From: Acidobacteriota bacterium
GTDB lineage: Bacteria; Acidobacteriota; Terriglobia; UBA7540
NCBI GenBank assembly: GCA_021789565.1
Contig: JAJYJL010000457.1
Coordinates: 1-6,736 of the forward strand
DNA: 6,736 nucleotides
Direction of reading: 5' to 3'
Numbering within the stretch: position 1 is the stretch's first letter; every line of letters starts with the position of its first letter. The position numbers were made by a program, and so were the translations under genes. The notes under the pieces are model-generated. The model was not told where the DNA came from and ran no database searches. It saw only the letters and a program-made list of their open reading frames with translations. Shown here in pieces: positions 1 to 6,736 of this stretch.

Positions 1-192
1 CTCTCTGCGGTCGATTTCGTAGCAGAGGAACAGATCGCCGCGTTTGACTTCCTCGCGCAGGTAACGAAGGCTGGAGGCACTCCTGATCCAGCCTTCATCG
101 CCCATGGGATAGTTGCCGCGGGTCCTGGAGCGGAAATATTGATCGAACTTCCAGCCCCGTTTGGTATTGATTTTGAAAACCCAGACTTTCAT
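1..192 (-). CDS. EVE-like (PUA-fold) domain protein, N-terminal part only
   Basis: The gene reads leftward from an ATG at 192-190 and is open to the window edge, giving the first 64 residues. The protein begins MKVWVFKINTKRGW. It contains a YPMGDEGWIRS stretch (residues 29-38) and then REEVKRGDLFLCYEIDRR (46-63). An N-terminal Trp-containing strand followed by a Gly-Asp-[hydrophobic]-Tyr strand resembles the start of EVE/PUA-fold domains, a family linked to binding of modified bases in DNA or RNA. That assignment is by pattern only. Its ATG lies 4 bases after the stop of the dehydrogenase on the same strand, and no strong Shine-Dalgarno precedes it, so translation is probably coupled to the upstream gene. 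No signal peptide or membrane segment is visible in this part. The domain end and any fused partner lie outside the window. The gene call is fairly safe; the family assignment is moderate. Confidence 0.6.
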   Translation of the reverse strand, partial: MKVWVFKINTKRGWKFDQYFRSRTRGNYPMGDEGWIRSASSLRYLREEVKRGDLFLCYEIDRRE

Positions 193-196
193 GGGT

Positions 197-1309
197 TCAG
201 TTCGGTTTGCTCCACTCGATGACGGCTTTGATTTCATTGTCGGGATGCTTTTCGAGCACATCGGCGAAGTTCGCGTAGGGAACAACGTGGGTGATGAGCT
301 GCTCCATCGTTTTACCCCAGGTCTTGTAAGCTTTGCCCAGGTCTTCGACGGCCATCTCAAAATGTTTCTTGCTGGCGTTGACGCTTCCGATCATCACCTG
401 GTTGCGAAGCACAAGCTGCCGCATCAGCGCCGCTCCGTCCAGTTGCAGGGGGCGGTCGCCACCCGGGATCCCCGTCAAAACGTAGACCCCGTTGATGCCG
501 AGGGCGCCGAGCAGATCAAATTCTACGCGGGCAATGCCCGTGGCCTCAAAGATCATGTCGATCTGTCCGTAGGCGTCGTCCAAAGCCGAGGGCTTAGTCT
601 GGCGCCCGTCAACGTACTTCCCTCCGAATTGCTGAAGGATCCGGGGTCTCAAGGTGTCAGCATCCACAACATCAAGTCCCAGTACCTCGGCGCCTCGGAG
701 CCTGAGCGCGACGGCAGCCAGCAGTCCGATGGGCCCCAGCCCGGCAACCAGCACTCGTTTCCCTTCCAGCCACTTTCCGGGGTCGTCAACACCGGGAATC
801 CGGGCGGCTTGAACCGCAAGCGCTTCATCGATGGCCTTCTCGGCAACCGATGTGGGTTCAGAAAGGACTCCCATAGGCACCTGCTCCCTGGGAACTTTGA
901 CGAAGTATTGCGACTCGTCCACCACCAGCTCGGTTTCGTACCCGTCCCTCTGTTTGATGCCCCGCTCCGTATAGTCTCCCGTGGAGCACATGTCGCTGCG
1001 GTTATTCAAACAGGCCGGGCAGTGTCCGCATCCGCGACGGACGGTAAAACATCCGAAATCGCCGGGCTTGACCACCTCGACTTGGCTGCCGACCTCTTCC
1101 ACCTGCCCGAACATTTCGTGCCCGATGACCAGATCTTTCTGGCCCGGAGGGGCGTCGGCCCGCCCACCGGACACTTCTTCCCGGTCTGTTCCGCAGATTC
1201 CCACACGCAGCACTCGCAGCTTGATTTCCTGCGGAGCACTCAATTTGGGTTCGGGCCGGTCAACAATATTTACTTCCGTGGTTCCCGGAGTTATGGCGAT
1301 TGCTTTCAT
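197..1309 (-). CDS. Glucose 1-dehydrogenase-like zinc-dependent alcohol dehydrogenase (archaeal GDH type, MDR superfamily)
   Basis: This 370-residue protein has the full length of the medium-chain GDH family, whose members oxidise glucose (and often galactose or other aldoses) to the lactone in the cytoplasm. The GroES-like catalytic half shows the zinc site C39 (GICGTD, 37-42), H64-E65 (GHE) and E151 (SEP). It also has a structural-zinc cluster C94, C97, C100 and C108, and the TVRRGC segment (89-94) typical of GDHs. The Rossmann half begins near 184 with GLGPIG (190-195). At the end of its second strand the sequence reads LDVVD (212-216), so D213 occupies the position where the Sulfolobus enzyme has an Asn followed by two arginines that hold the NADP phosphate. 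NAD+ preference is my inference. An AGGGAG-like Shine-Dalgarno lies about 11 bases before the ATG. The gene is followed after 4 bases by the EVE-like gene. Family assignment is strong. The exact sugar is not decided by the sequence, and a related polyol or threonine-type dehydrogenase is possible. Confidence 0.88.
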   Translation of the reverse strand: MKAIAITPGTTEVNIVDRPEPKLSAPQEIKLRVLRVGICGTDREEVSGGRADAPPGQKDLVIGHEMFGQVEEVGSQVEVVKPGDFGCFTVRRGCGHCPACLNNRSDMCSTGDYTERGIKQRDGYETELVVDESQYFVKVPREQVPMGVLSEPTSVAEKAIDEALAVQAARIPGVDDPGKWLEGKRVLVAGLGPIGLLAAVALRLRGAEVLGLDVVDADTLRPRILQQFGGKYVDGRQTKPSALDDAYGQIDMIFEATGIARVEFDLLGALGINGVYVLTGIPGGDRPLQLDGAALMRQLVLRNQVMIGSVNASKKHFEMAVEDLGKAYKTWGKTMEQLITHVVPYANFADVLEKHPDNEIKAVIEWSKPN

Positions 1310-1727
1310 GATGAATATGTCTCCCTTCGGATCATTAAGACTTCTAGCTTATCAAGGTGGAAAGTGATACGACGAAGTTTTTGCCAGGGTTCCGAAAACT
1401 GCAGATTGGCTTTTTAAAATCGATGCAGGCCCATGTTTGCAATAATGATAACAGGGCAGTGAGCGGTTTTCCCTTGCAGGAGGTAGAGCTGAAGCCCATT
1501 CAATGTCGCATTGTCGGGAGGATTTCGTCCGGCGGGTCAACATGCCTAACCCGTTATATTGATCGGTGTTATATACACATTAAGATTCTCTTATGTTGTC
1601 AGGGACAATGAGTGTGCAGGGTAGCATCTGCTCCTCAGTTATTTAATAGCTACTAACGTTGTTCCGGCGTAAATGGCACCAATGGGCCATTGTGTGTCAT
1701 GCCGACCCCGGGTTAAATTCTTCCCAG
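1310..1727. other. Intergenic region between divergent genes
   Basis: These 418 bases separate the leftward dehydrogenase gene from the rightward membrane-protein gene, so promoters for both should lie here. The right half (about 1540-1660) is distinctly AT-richer than its surroundings, with TATA-like stretches such as TTATATAC near 1569-1576. I could not find a -35/-10 pair with proper spacing for either gene. Short open frames on both strands (1357-1611 plus, 1352-1543 minus) overlap each other and their products look random. No tRNA cloverleaf, clear terminator or long repeat was seen. Confidence 0.5.
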
Positions 1728-2291
1728 ATGAAACATGCGAACTCTCTAGATACTGCGGTGGATCATCTCTTCCATGAACGGCCCGTGCGGAAGGGCTTGG
1801 GATGGTGGAAATGGGCGCTTGTGCTGATCCTGGTTATGCTGTTTGTTTACCGCTCGACGCGCCCGGTGATGAGATTGTCCGCCGAACCTCCGTCGGCATT
1901 CTATGGTTACAACCGGACCTTGGACCGACAGCAAATGCATTACGAGCGGGCACTGGCCCTAGCTTACTGGAACGTGGCCATCCGGCGCATCCAAAGAGAT
2001 TACTCGCCTGGCAAACCTCTGCCCGCAGCACCTCCTCCGGAATTTCAGGTTGCTGATGCCGCGAGCACTCTGGAAACAGACGTGATGGCTGCGCGGGTCC
2101 ACTACTGGTACCGCCTGCGGGAAGTGTGGAACCAGCGCGGCACCTGGGTTGTCTCCTACGGATGGAGTAGTGATTGGCTTGAGCGTTCACTGAATGCTCT
2201 CCCGCAGTACCTGCCCCGATCGGTGACCGGGGTTATCCAGAGCCTTGTCGATTTTGTCAATGATGTCGCGCAGGAGATATCGTTTCACTGA
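1728..2291 (+). CDS. Hypothetical single-pass membrane protein
   Basis: I do not recognise this 187-residue protein. From the ATG at 1728 it has a short charged N-terminus (residues 1-23), one transmembrane helix at about 26-42 (WWKWALVLILVMLFVY) and then a tail of about 145 residues. RK at 21-22 precedes the helix and R42 and R45 follow it, so orientation is uncertain. It is most likely an uncleaved anchor with the bulk outside. The tail is rich in Trp, Tyr and Arg (for example ALALAYWNVAIRRIQRDY, 75-92), has a proline-rich stretch KPLPAAPPPEF (97-106) and ends in an amphipathic segment (163-184). No catalytic motif or cysteine is seen. The frame is open upstream to a TTG at 1659, but the 23 extra residues look unlike coding sequence, so I prefer the ATG. 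Neither start has a good Shine-Dalgarno, which lowers confidence in the exact start. The next gene on this strand is 278 bases away, so co-transcription is possible but not shown. Confidence 0.6.
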   Translation: MKHANSLDTAVDHLFHERPVRKGLGWWKWALVLILVMLFVYRSTRPVMRLSAEPPSAFYGYNRTLDRQQMHYERALALAYWNVAIRRIQRDYSPGKPLPAAPPPEFQVADAASTLETDVMAARVHYWYRLREVWNQRGTWVVSYGWSSDWLERSLNALPQYLPRSVTGVIQSLVDFVNDVAQEISFH

Positions 2292-2569
2292 GACTGTACG
2301 GGAACGTGACCTCTAGGCTGGAGTTATTTATCTTGAGCTTGCAGGCGGTCCAGTGCCCTCGTTTGAAGTCTCCTTCCATTTGTTGCCGCCTGTCGCCGTT
2401 CACCTTCCTCCTGCAAACCATGGTTGACCAGCGCCGGCGCAATTGCGGTTTGCATCCTAAATGGCCTGGAAAACGCCAAGGAATCGGAGTCGGCGGGCAG
2501 AGGGCGAGGAAACCCCTGAGGAGGTTTAATCATCTCATCAACAGGGCAAATCAGGACAGGACTTTGACT

Positions 2570-3598
2570 ATGAAAAAGATACCCTTGTTGACCGTGGCAT
2601 TGGCTGCCGTTTTCCTTTGGGGCGCGGTTCCCGCATTGGCAAATGACACTGCGGCTGTTAAACCCTGCTCGGATGCCAAAAACAAAATGGATGACGTCTA
2701 TTGCATCGGGCAAAGGCGTGTGGCCCATCACAGCATTATTTCCGAGCAGAAAGAGATTGCAATCGGCAAGAAGTACGCCGACCAGATCAATCGTTCTGCC
2801 AAGCTGGTTAAGGATCCGGTCGTTACGGAATACGTCAACCGCGTGGAACAGAACATTGCCGGAAGTTCCGATGCCAAAATTCCCATCACGGTGAGGGTGA
2901 TAGACTCGCCGGAGATCAACGCCTTTACGCTTCCCGGTGGTTACATTTACGTTAACACCGGCTTGCTGCACGCTGCGGGCAGTGAAGCCCAGTTGGCCGG
3001 CGTGCTGGCTCATGAGACCGCTCACGTGGCATGCCGCCATTGGGCGTCTGATGCCACCAAGCAGACACTGCTGCAGTATGCCATGATTCCCCTTATTTTC
3101 ACCCCCATGTCCTATCCGGTCTATATTGGCCTTTCGGAGGGAATGAACCTGGGGATTCCTCTGGCTTTTCTCAAGTTCAGCCGCGACGATGAGCAGCAGG
3201 CTGACTTCCTTGGCTTGCAGTATATGTGGAAGGCTGGATACGATCCGAATGCCTATCTTTCCATGTTTTCCAAGATTATTCAGGAACAGCGGCGTAATCC
3301 CGGCAGTGTTCCCAGTGTGTTCATGGACCACCCGCCAACCCAAGACCGCATTATTAACGCTGAGAAAGAGATCAAGACCATTCTTCCAGGCCGTCCCGAG
3401 TACCTGGTGTCCAATTCTGAATTTCAGAACGTCCAGGACCGATTAAACACTCTGCTCGGCAGGATGAAAAAGATCCAGGCCGAGGGTAACAAACCGACCC
3501 TGCTCAAGCGTGAACCAAAATCCGGTCAGCCGGCGGGCACGAACGGCGGCCAGAGCACGGAAGATGACAAACCTCCGGTGCTGCGGCGGCGCAATTAG
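2570..3598 (+). CDS. Exported M48-family zinc metallopeptidase
   Basis: This 342-residue protein is an M48 (Ste24/HtpX/BepA-like) endopeptidase, probably acting on envelope proteins. A signal peptide covers residues 1-24 (MKK, a hydrophobic core, then PALA before N25). No lipobox Cys follows, so it should be released to the periplasm. C33 and C45 of the mature N-terminus could form a disulfide. The M48 domain spans about 60-275. It has NAFTLPGGYIYVNTGLL (117-133), the zinc motif HETAH (148-152), a hydrophobic segment (168-201), the third ligand E208 in DDEQQAD (206-212) and the conserved DHPPTQDRI (253-261). Unlike BepA there is no TPR half. After about 300 comes a low-complexity, basic, proline-containing tail. 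The ATG at 2570 is chosen because the signal peptide starts there and GGACAGG lies 9 bases upstream. The frame is open back to 2306 but that part looks non-coding. The 278-base leader (2292-2569) shows no clear promoter. The gene converges on greA with 34 bases between stops. Family is secure; the substrate is unknown. Confidence 0.9.
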   Translation: MKKIPLLTVALAAVFLWGAVPALANDTAAVKPCSDAKNKMDDVYCIGQRRVAHHSIISEQKEIAIGKKYADQINRSAKLVKDPVVTEYVNRVEQNIAGSSDAKIPITVRVIDSPEINAFTLPGGYIYVNTGLLHAAGSEAQLAGVLAHETAHVACRHWASDATKQTLLQYAMIPLIFTPMSYPVYIGLSEGMNLGIPLAFLKFSRDDEQQADFLGLQYMWKAGYDPNAYLSMFSKIIQEQRRNPGSVPSVFMDHPPTQDRIINAEKEIKTILPGRPEYLVSNSEFQNVQDRLNTLLGRMKKIQAEGNKPTLLKREPKSGQPAGTNGGQSTEDDKPPVLRRRN

Positions 3599-3632
3599 TA
3601 CTGTGTTGCCGCGCATCGCAGAACCTGGGCTT

Positions 3633-4103
3633 TTAATTTTGTTCGTGGATGGTCCGGACTGATCGGATTTCAAACTCGCGAACGCCTTTCGGGGTCCTTA
3701 CAGTAACTTCGTCGCCCACCTTCTTGCCCATCAGGCTTCTTCCGATCGGAGAGGTCGTGGAAATCCACCCTTTGCTGACATCGGATTCCTCACTGGTCAC
3801 CAGCCTGTACTGGATTTCAGTTTCCTGGTCAAGGTCATACAGAACAACCTGCGACCCAAAGGCAATGCGGTCCTTGGGAATGTTGTTGACGTTCACCATT
3901 GAGAGGTCAGCCATGCGTTTCTTCAACTGAGCCAACCGGGCGCCCACATAATCCTGCCGCTGTTTAGCCATGATGTATTCGGCGTTCTCGCTGAGATCTC
4001 CGTGCGCACGGGCCTTTTTCAATTCCTTGGGAAGCTCATTGTGCAACTCGTATTCCAGGGCTTGTATTTCCTGCTGCAACTTTTGAACGATTGGTGATGA
4101 CAT
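3633..4103 (-). CDS. greA: Transcription elongation factor GreA
   Basis: At 156 residues this has the normal length of GreA. GreA enters the RNA polymerase secondary channel and stimulates cleavage of the RNA 3' end in backtracked complexes, rescuing stalled transcription. The N-terminal coiled coil covers about 1-74. Its tip carries GDLSENAEY (35-43), with the acidic residues D36 and E39 that coordinate the catalytic magnesium in this family. The C-terminal FKBP-like domain (about 80-156) contains ISTTSPIGRSLMGKKVGDEV (114-133), close to the family signature. The ATG at 4103-4101 is preceded by TAGGA about 10 bases upstream. The gene has its own promoter-like sequence (4139-4168) and is divergent from the TPR gene, so it appears to be a single-gene unit here. 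GreA and GreB share this fold; the SPIG signature and the lack of a basic patch at the coiled-coil tip favour GreA. Nothing about it is unusual. Confidence 0.95.
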   Translation of the reverse strand: MSSPIVQKLQQEIQALEYELHNELPKELKKARAHGDLSENAEYIMAKQRQDYVGARLAQLKKRMADLSMVNVNNIPKDRIAFGSQVVLYDLDQETEIQYRLVTSEESDVSKGWISTTSPIGRSLMGKKVGDEVTVRTPKGVREFEIRSVRTIHEQN

Positions 4104-4138
4104 GTGGTTTAAGTCCTATCCAGCAACAGTTATGGCTC

Positions 4139-4168
4139 ATTATAAAGAAAAACAGACAGCAAAGGCAA
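4139..4168 (-). promoter_or_regulatory. Predicted sigma-70-type promoter of greA
   Basis: Read on the minus strand there is a perfect -10 box TATAAT (complement of 4139-4144) and a -35 box TTGCCT (complement of 4163-4168) that matches TTGACA at four positions, separated by 18 bases. The start site would fall near 4132, giving a leader of about 29 bases that includes the TAGGA ribosome-binding sequence of greA. This is a sequence match only. Confidence 0.6.
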
Positions 4169-4347
4169 CAGGCGGAAATCGTGGAGAGGGAGCAGGCGGC
4201 CCGCCGCGGGGGCATCACTATAACTGGCAGAAATATAAGGATTTGCTTAACTTGGCTTGCCGAATTTTGGCCTTCCTCCGCGTTGACTTCAAGGGTACCG
4301 TATGTTAGTTTCAAAACAGCAACTCGTTCTTTCGAGGTCCCGTCTAC

Positions 4348-6736
4348 ATGGCTTTTAACAAGGCCAAAGCGCTTCAGGAAGCTCACAAGTACGTGGCCCA
4401 GGGCAAGACCTGCCGGGCTATCAAACAATATGAATCGATTATAGAAAGAGATCCCAGCGATCTAATTCTGCTCAATGTGATTGGTGATCTCTACGCCCAG
4501 GAAAACAACTTCCCTGAGGCCCTGAAGTATTTCTACAGGCTGGCGGATACTTATACGCGCGAAGGTTTCAAAGTTAAAGCGATCGCCATTTATAAGAAAA
4601 TTTCGAAAATTGACCGGGACAAAGCGGAGCCTTTGCTAAAGCTCGCCGAACTTAATTGGGCCCAGGGGCTGGCCCGTGAGGCACGGGAGCAGTATAAGAA
4701 CGCATTTGAATTTTTTGAGCGGAGAGGCCAGAAAGATAAGGCTCTGGAAGTTTTGCGCAAGCTTTGCCAGTTGGATCCCCGGAGCACCGCGTTGCGCCTG
4801 AAATTTGCCCAATTTGCGGAAGCCGCCGGAGAACGCGGCGATGCTGCTGCGGCTTATCTTGACGCGGCTGTTCTTGCTGGCGAAAACGGAGACTCCGCGG
4901 CTCGAAAGAGTGCCCTCGACAAGGCCGCAGAGCTCACGCCAGAGAACCCTGAGATCCATCTTCACCGCGCCCGGCAGGCTCTGGCGGAGCAGAAGCCTGA
5001 AGAAATCAAGGGCATTCTTGATTCCGTTCCGGAACTTCAGAGTAACCCGGAGGCGAAGCGGCTGCTGCTTCAATTCTATCTGGCGACGAGTCATCTGGAT
5101 GAGGCCAGAGGCCTGCTGTTGGACGTATTGCGGTCAACCCCGGCGAATTTTGCGCCTGTCGCCGATTTTACGGCAAGGTGCATGGAAAGGCAGCAGTACG
5201 ACCGGGCGCTGGAGGTCCTCAAGGAAGTTTCCCCGGTCGTGATCGCGCGTCGGGAAACGGGTCCCTTGATTGAAACCCTTCGCAAACTGTCGCAGTCGGC
5301 TCCCGGGCGAATCGATATTCTTGAGTTCATTTACGAGGTGGCGGAAAAGACAGCCGACGAGGCTACGATTCCGGAGGTTCTTGAAGCCCTGGGAAATGCC
5401 TACGTCGAGTCGGATCAGTTCGAAAATGCGGAGCAAGCCTACGCCCGGCTGGTCGCACGCGAGCCTGAAAATGAGACCTACAAAGGCTTGCGGAGGAAAG
5501 TTCTTGAAAAACAGGGCAAGGAATACGTTCCGCTCAGTGAGATTCCGCTGATCATCTCCGACGTAGGTCTGGAATCGATTCCTGGCGCCGAACAAAGCGG
5601 TGCTGTCGCTGACTTGTCCGCTGATCCTGAACAGGCGGCCATTGTCAAGGGAGCGATGACCAACAGCGATTTCTTTGCCAGAGACGGCTTGACGGAAAGG
5701 GCTGTGGAGGAGCTTGAAAAAGTTCTAAGGGTTTACCCTGAGCAGAGCGAGATCCACAAGCGGATACTGGGAGTTTGCCGGGAAAAACTCCCCGGCCGCG
5801 CGGTTCAGGCGGCGGAAGTTTTGGCCAGGATCTATAGCGGGTGGGGGGATGGCAGCGAGGCCAAGCGATATCACGGGAAAGCCTTGGAACTGGGCCAGGC
5901 AGTGGCTGGCGATGAGGCCGGAACTTCGATTTCCCCGCAAGACGAAAGTTCCGCACAGACTGATGAGTCGAGCGGAGCGTCGCCGAGACCGGTCGCGATC
6001 AATCTTTCACCAGCGGGGGATGGCGAGACGCCGGGCGAGGAAACAGGACCGCCGCCCCCGCAGGAGATTTTGCTGGACTTTCAGTCCCGGCAAAATCCGG
6101 AGCTGGCCGGGGCTGACTCCGTTGGCCTTCAGGAGGCCAATCCTGGAGCGCCGGATCCGGCCCCGGCGTATCGGGCTTGGCCCGCGGAGGAAACGGCGGC
6201 TTTTGACTACGAAGAAAGCCGTGAGGAGATTGAATTCTATATTCGCCATAATTTTTGCGACGAGGCGGATAAAGCCGTTTCCGAACTCGAAAGGAAGTAT
6301 CCCGCGGAAGGCCGGGTGTCTGAATTCCGCCAGCGCGTCGATGAATTAGGGCGGGAGCCAAACCCGTCTGCGATCACTCCGCCTGCTCACGGGGCGGACG
6401 CACAGGAAAGGCCAGCGGCGGAGTGGGACCTTCCAACTTCATTCTCTGGAGCTGCCGGCAGCGCAAAGGGCGGCATCGAAAACCTGGCGGATGAACTGGC
6501 TTCAACCATGGAAGATTTTCACGACCCGGCGACCTCCCCGTTTTCCCCCGCTCCCCCACCCGGCCAGCGTGCCCCTTCCCAATCCGCCGCCGACGCTTCA
6601 ATGGAGCTGGGTTCATTGCTCGACGAACTGAACGACGCAAACGAATCCGCAGAACAATCTGCAGACGACGATCAGACGCATTATAATCTTGGAGTGGCGT
6701 TTCGAGAGATGGGGTTGCTCGATGAAGCGATTGGGG
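4348..6736 (+). CDS. Large tetratricopeptide-repeat protein, C-terminus beyond the window
   Basis: An unbroken frame runs from the ATG at 4348 to the window edge (796 codons). GAGG at 4334-4337, 10 bases upstream, supports this start. There is no signal peptide or membrane segment, so it is probably cytoplasmic. Residues 1 to about 395 form a helical-repeat block of TPR-like units: YVAQGKTCRAIKQYESIIERDP (15-36), NVIGDLYAQENNFPEALKYF (43-62), KLAELNWAQGLAREAREQYK (98-117) and LGNAYVESDQFENAEQAYARL (348-368). Single repeat-like units follow at about 439-515 and 620-668. They are separated by linkers rich in Pro, Gly, Glu, Ser and Ala (about 521-612 and 671-752). A canonical TPR begins at HYNLGVAFREMGLLDEAI (778-795). 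TPR arrays bind peptides and assemble complexes, so a scaffold role is inferred. No enzyme motif is seen. The repeat-plus-linker pattern recalls large TPR proteins of Acidobacteriota and Deltaproteobacteria, but I cannot name the family. The gene is divergent from greA, separated by 244 bases. Confidence 0.85.
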   Translation, partial: MAFNKAKALQEAHKYVAQGKTCRAIKQYESIIERDPSDLILLNVIGDLYAQENNFPEALKYFYRLADTYTREGFKVKAIAIYKKISKIDRDKAEPLLKLAELNWAQGLAREAREQYKNAFEFFERRGQKDKALEVLRKLCQLDPRSTALRLKFAQFAEAAGERGDAAAAYLDAAVLAGENGDSAARKSALDKAAELTPENPEIHLHRARQALAEQKPEEIKGILDSVPELQSNPEAKRLLLQFYLATSHLDEARGLLLDVLRSTPANFAPVADFTARCMERQQYDRALEVLKEVSPVVIARRETGPLIETLRKLSQSAPGRIDILEFIYEVAEKTADEATIPEVLEALGNAYVESDQFENAEQAYARLVAREPENETYKGLRRKVLEKQGKEYVPLSEIPLIISDVGLESIPGAEQSGAVADLSADPEQAAIVKGAMTNSDFFARDGLTERAVEELEKVLRVYPEQSEIHKRILGVCREKLPGRAVQAAEVLARIYSGWGDGSEAKRYHGKALELGQAVAGDEAGTSISPQDESSAQTDESSGASPRPVAINLSPAGDGETPGEETGPPPPQEILLDFQSRQNPELAGADSVGLQEANPGAPDPAPAYRAWPAEETAAFDYEESREEIEFYIRHNFCDEADKAVSELERKYPAEGRVSEFRQRVDELGREPNPSAITPPAHGADAQERPAAEWDLPTSFSGAAGSAKGGIENLADELASTMEDFHDPATSPFSPAPPPGQRAPSQSAADASMELGSLLDELNDANESAEQSADDDQTHYNLGVAFREMGLLDEAIG

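Noticed and set aside
161..1417. A 418-codon open frame on the plus strand, longer than the dehydrogenase gene it opposes
   Set aside because: It lies antisense to a gene with intact zinc ligands, Rossmann motif and full family length. Its product shows no domain, so it is a by-product of codon bias.
1357..1611. Short overlapping open frames in the intergenic region (plus 1357-1611 and minus 1352-1543)
   Set aside because: They overlap on opposite strands and lack recognisable motifs. The plus-strand frame begins at a GTG without a clear Shine-Dalgarno.
2510..2527. Small inverted repeat AAACC...GGTTT upstream of the M48 gene
   Set aside because: The perfect stem is only 5 bp and no T-run follows. 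This is too weak to call a regulatory hairpin without comparative support.
2324..3343. A 339-codon open frame on the minus strand opposite the M48 gene
   Set aside because: The plus strand has the signal peptide, HETAH and the other M48 motifs. The antisense product shows nothing recognisable.
3585..3645. Possible bidirectional terminator between the convergent M48 and greA genes
   Set aside because: GCGGC near the M48 end can pair with GCCGC near 3608-3612 only through a bulged stem, and no T-run follows directly. The T-rich stretch at 3631-3640 is not preceded by a stable hairpin.
4102..4308. A 68-codon plus-strand frame starting next to the greA start codon
   Set aside because: It overlaps the greA promoter and leader, has no good ribosome-binding site and encodes a low-complexity product with no family features.
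4283..4310. TTGACT at 4283-4288 as a -35 box for the TPR gene
   Set aside because: No acceptable -10 box lies at 16-18 bases; the only TATA-like hexamer (TATGTT, 4301-4306) is 12 bases away.

Overview
This is a 6.7 kb bacterial chromosomal segment with six protein genes, two of them cut by the window edges. I see no mobile element, CRISPR array, tRNA or rRNA. The GC content is moderately high and the genes are well spaced. The archaeal-type glucose dehydrogenase, secreted M48 peptidase and large multi-block TPR protein, together with the general protein style, fit an Acidobacteriota-like soil bacterium. That placement is inference from gene style, not from a marker gene.

Layout. Positions 1-1309 (minus strand) hold a two-gene unit: a zinc-dependent glucose 1-dehydrogenase-like enzyme, followed after 4 bases by the start of a small EVE-like (PUA-fold) protein that runs off the left edge. 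Positions 1310-1727 are a relatively AT-rich intergenic region with no convincing gene. Positions 1728-2291 (plus) encode an unrecognised single-pass membrane protein of 187 aa. Positions 2570-3598 (plus) encode an exported M48 zinc metallopeptidase with a basic, proline-containing C-terminal tail. Positions 3633-4103 (minus) encode the transcription elongation factor GreA, convergent with the peptidase and with a good sigma-70-type promoter at 4139-4168. From 4348 to the right edge (plus) an uninterrupted reading frame of at least 796 codons encodes a large cytoplasmic-looking TPR protein. It has an N-terminal helical-repeat block, then isolated repeat units joined by low-complexity linkers, and a fresh canonical TPR starting where the window ends.

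How the genes relate. Only the dehydrogenase and EVE-like pair look co-transcribed. The others appear to be separate transcription units: export and envelope proteolysis (M48), rescue of backtracked RNA polymerase (GreA) and a probable protein-interaction scaffold (TPR). I see no strong case for a new multi-gene system. The points most worth following are the dehydrogenase's altered coenzyme-site residues, the dehydrogenase/EVE pairing, the TPR protein's beads-on-a-string architecture and a duplicated short motif in the peptidase tail.
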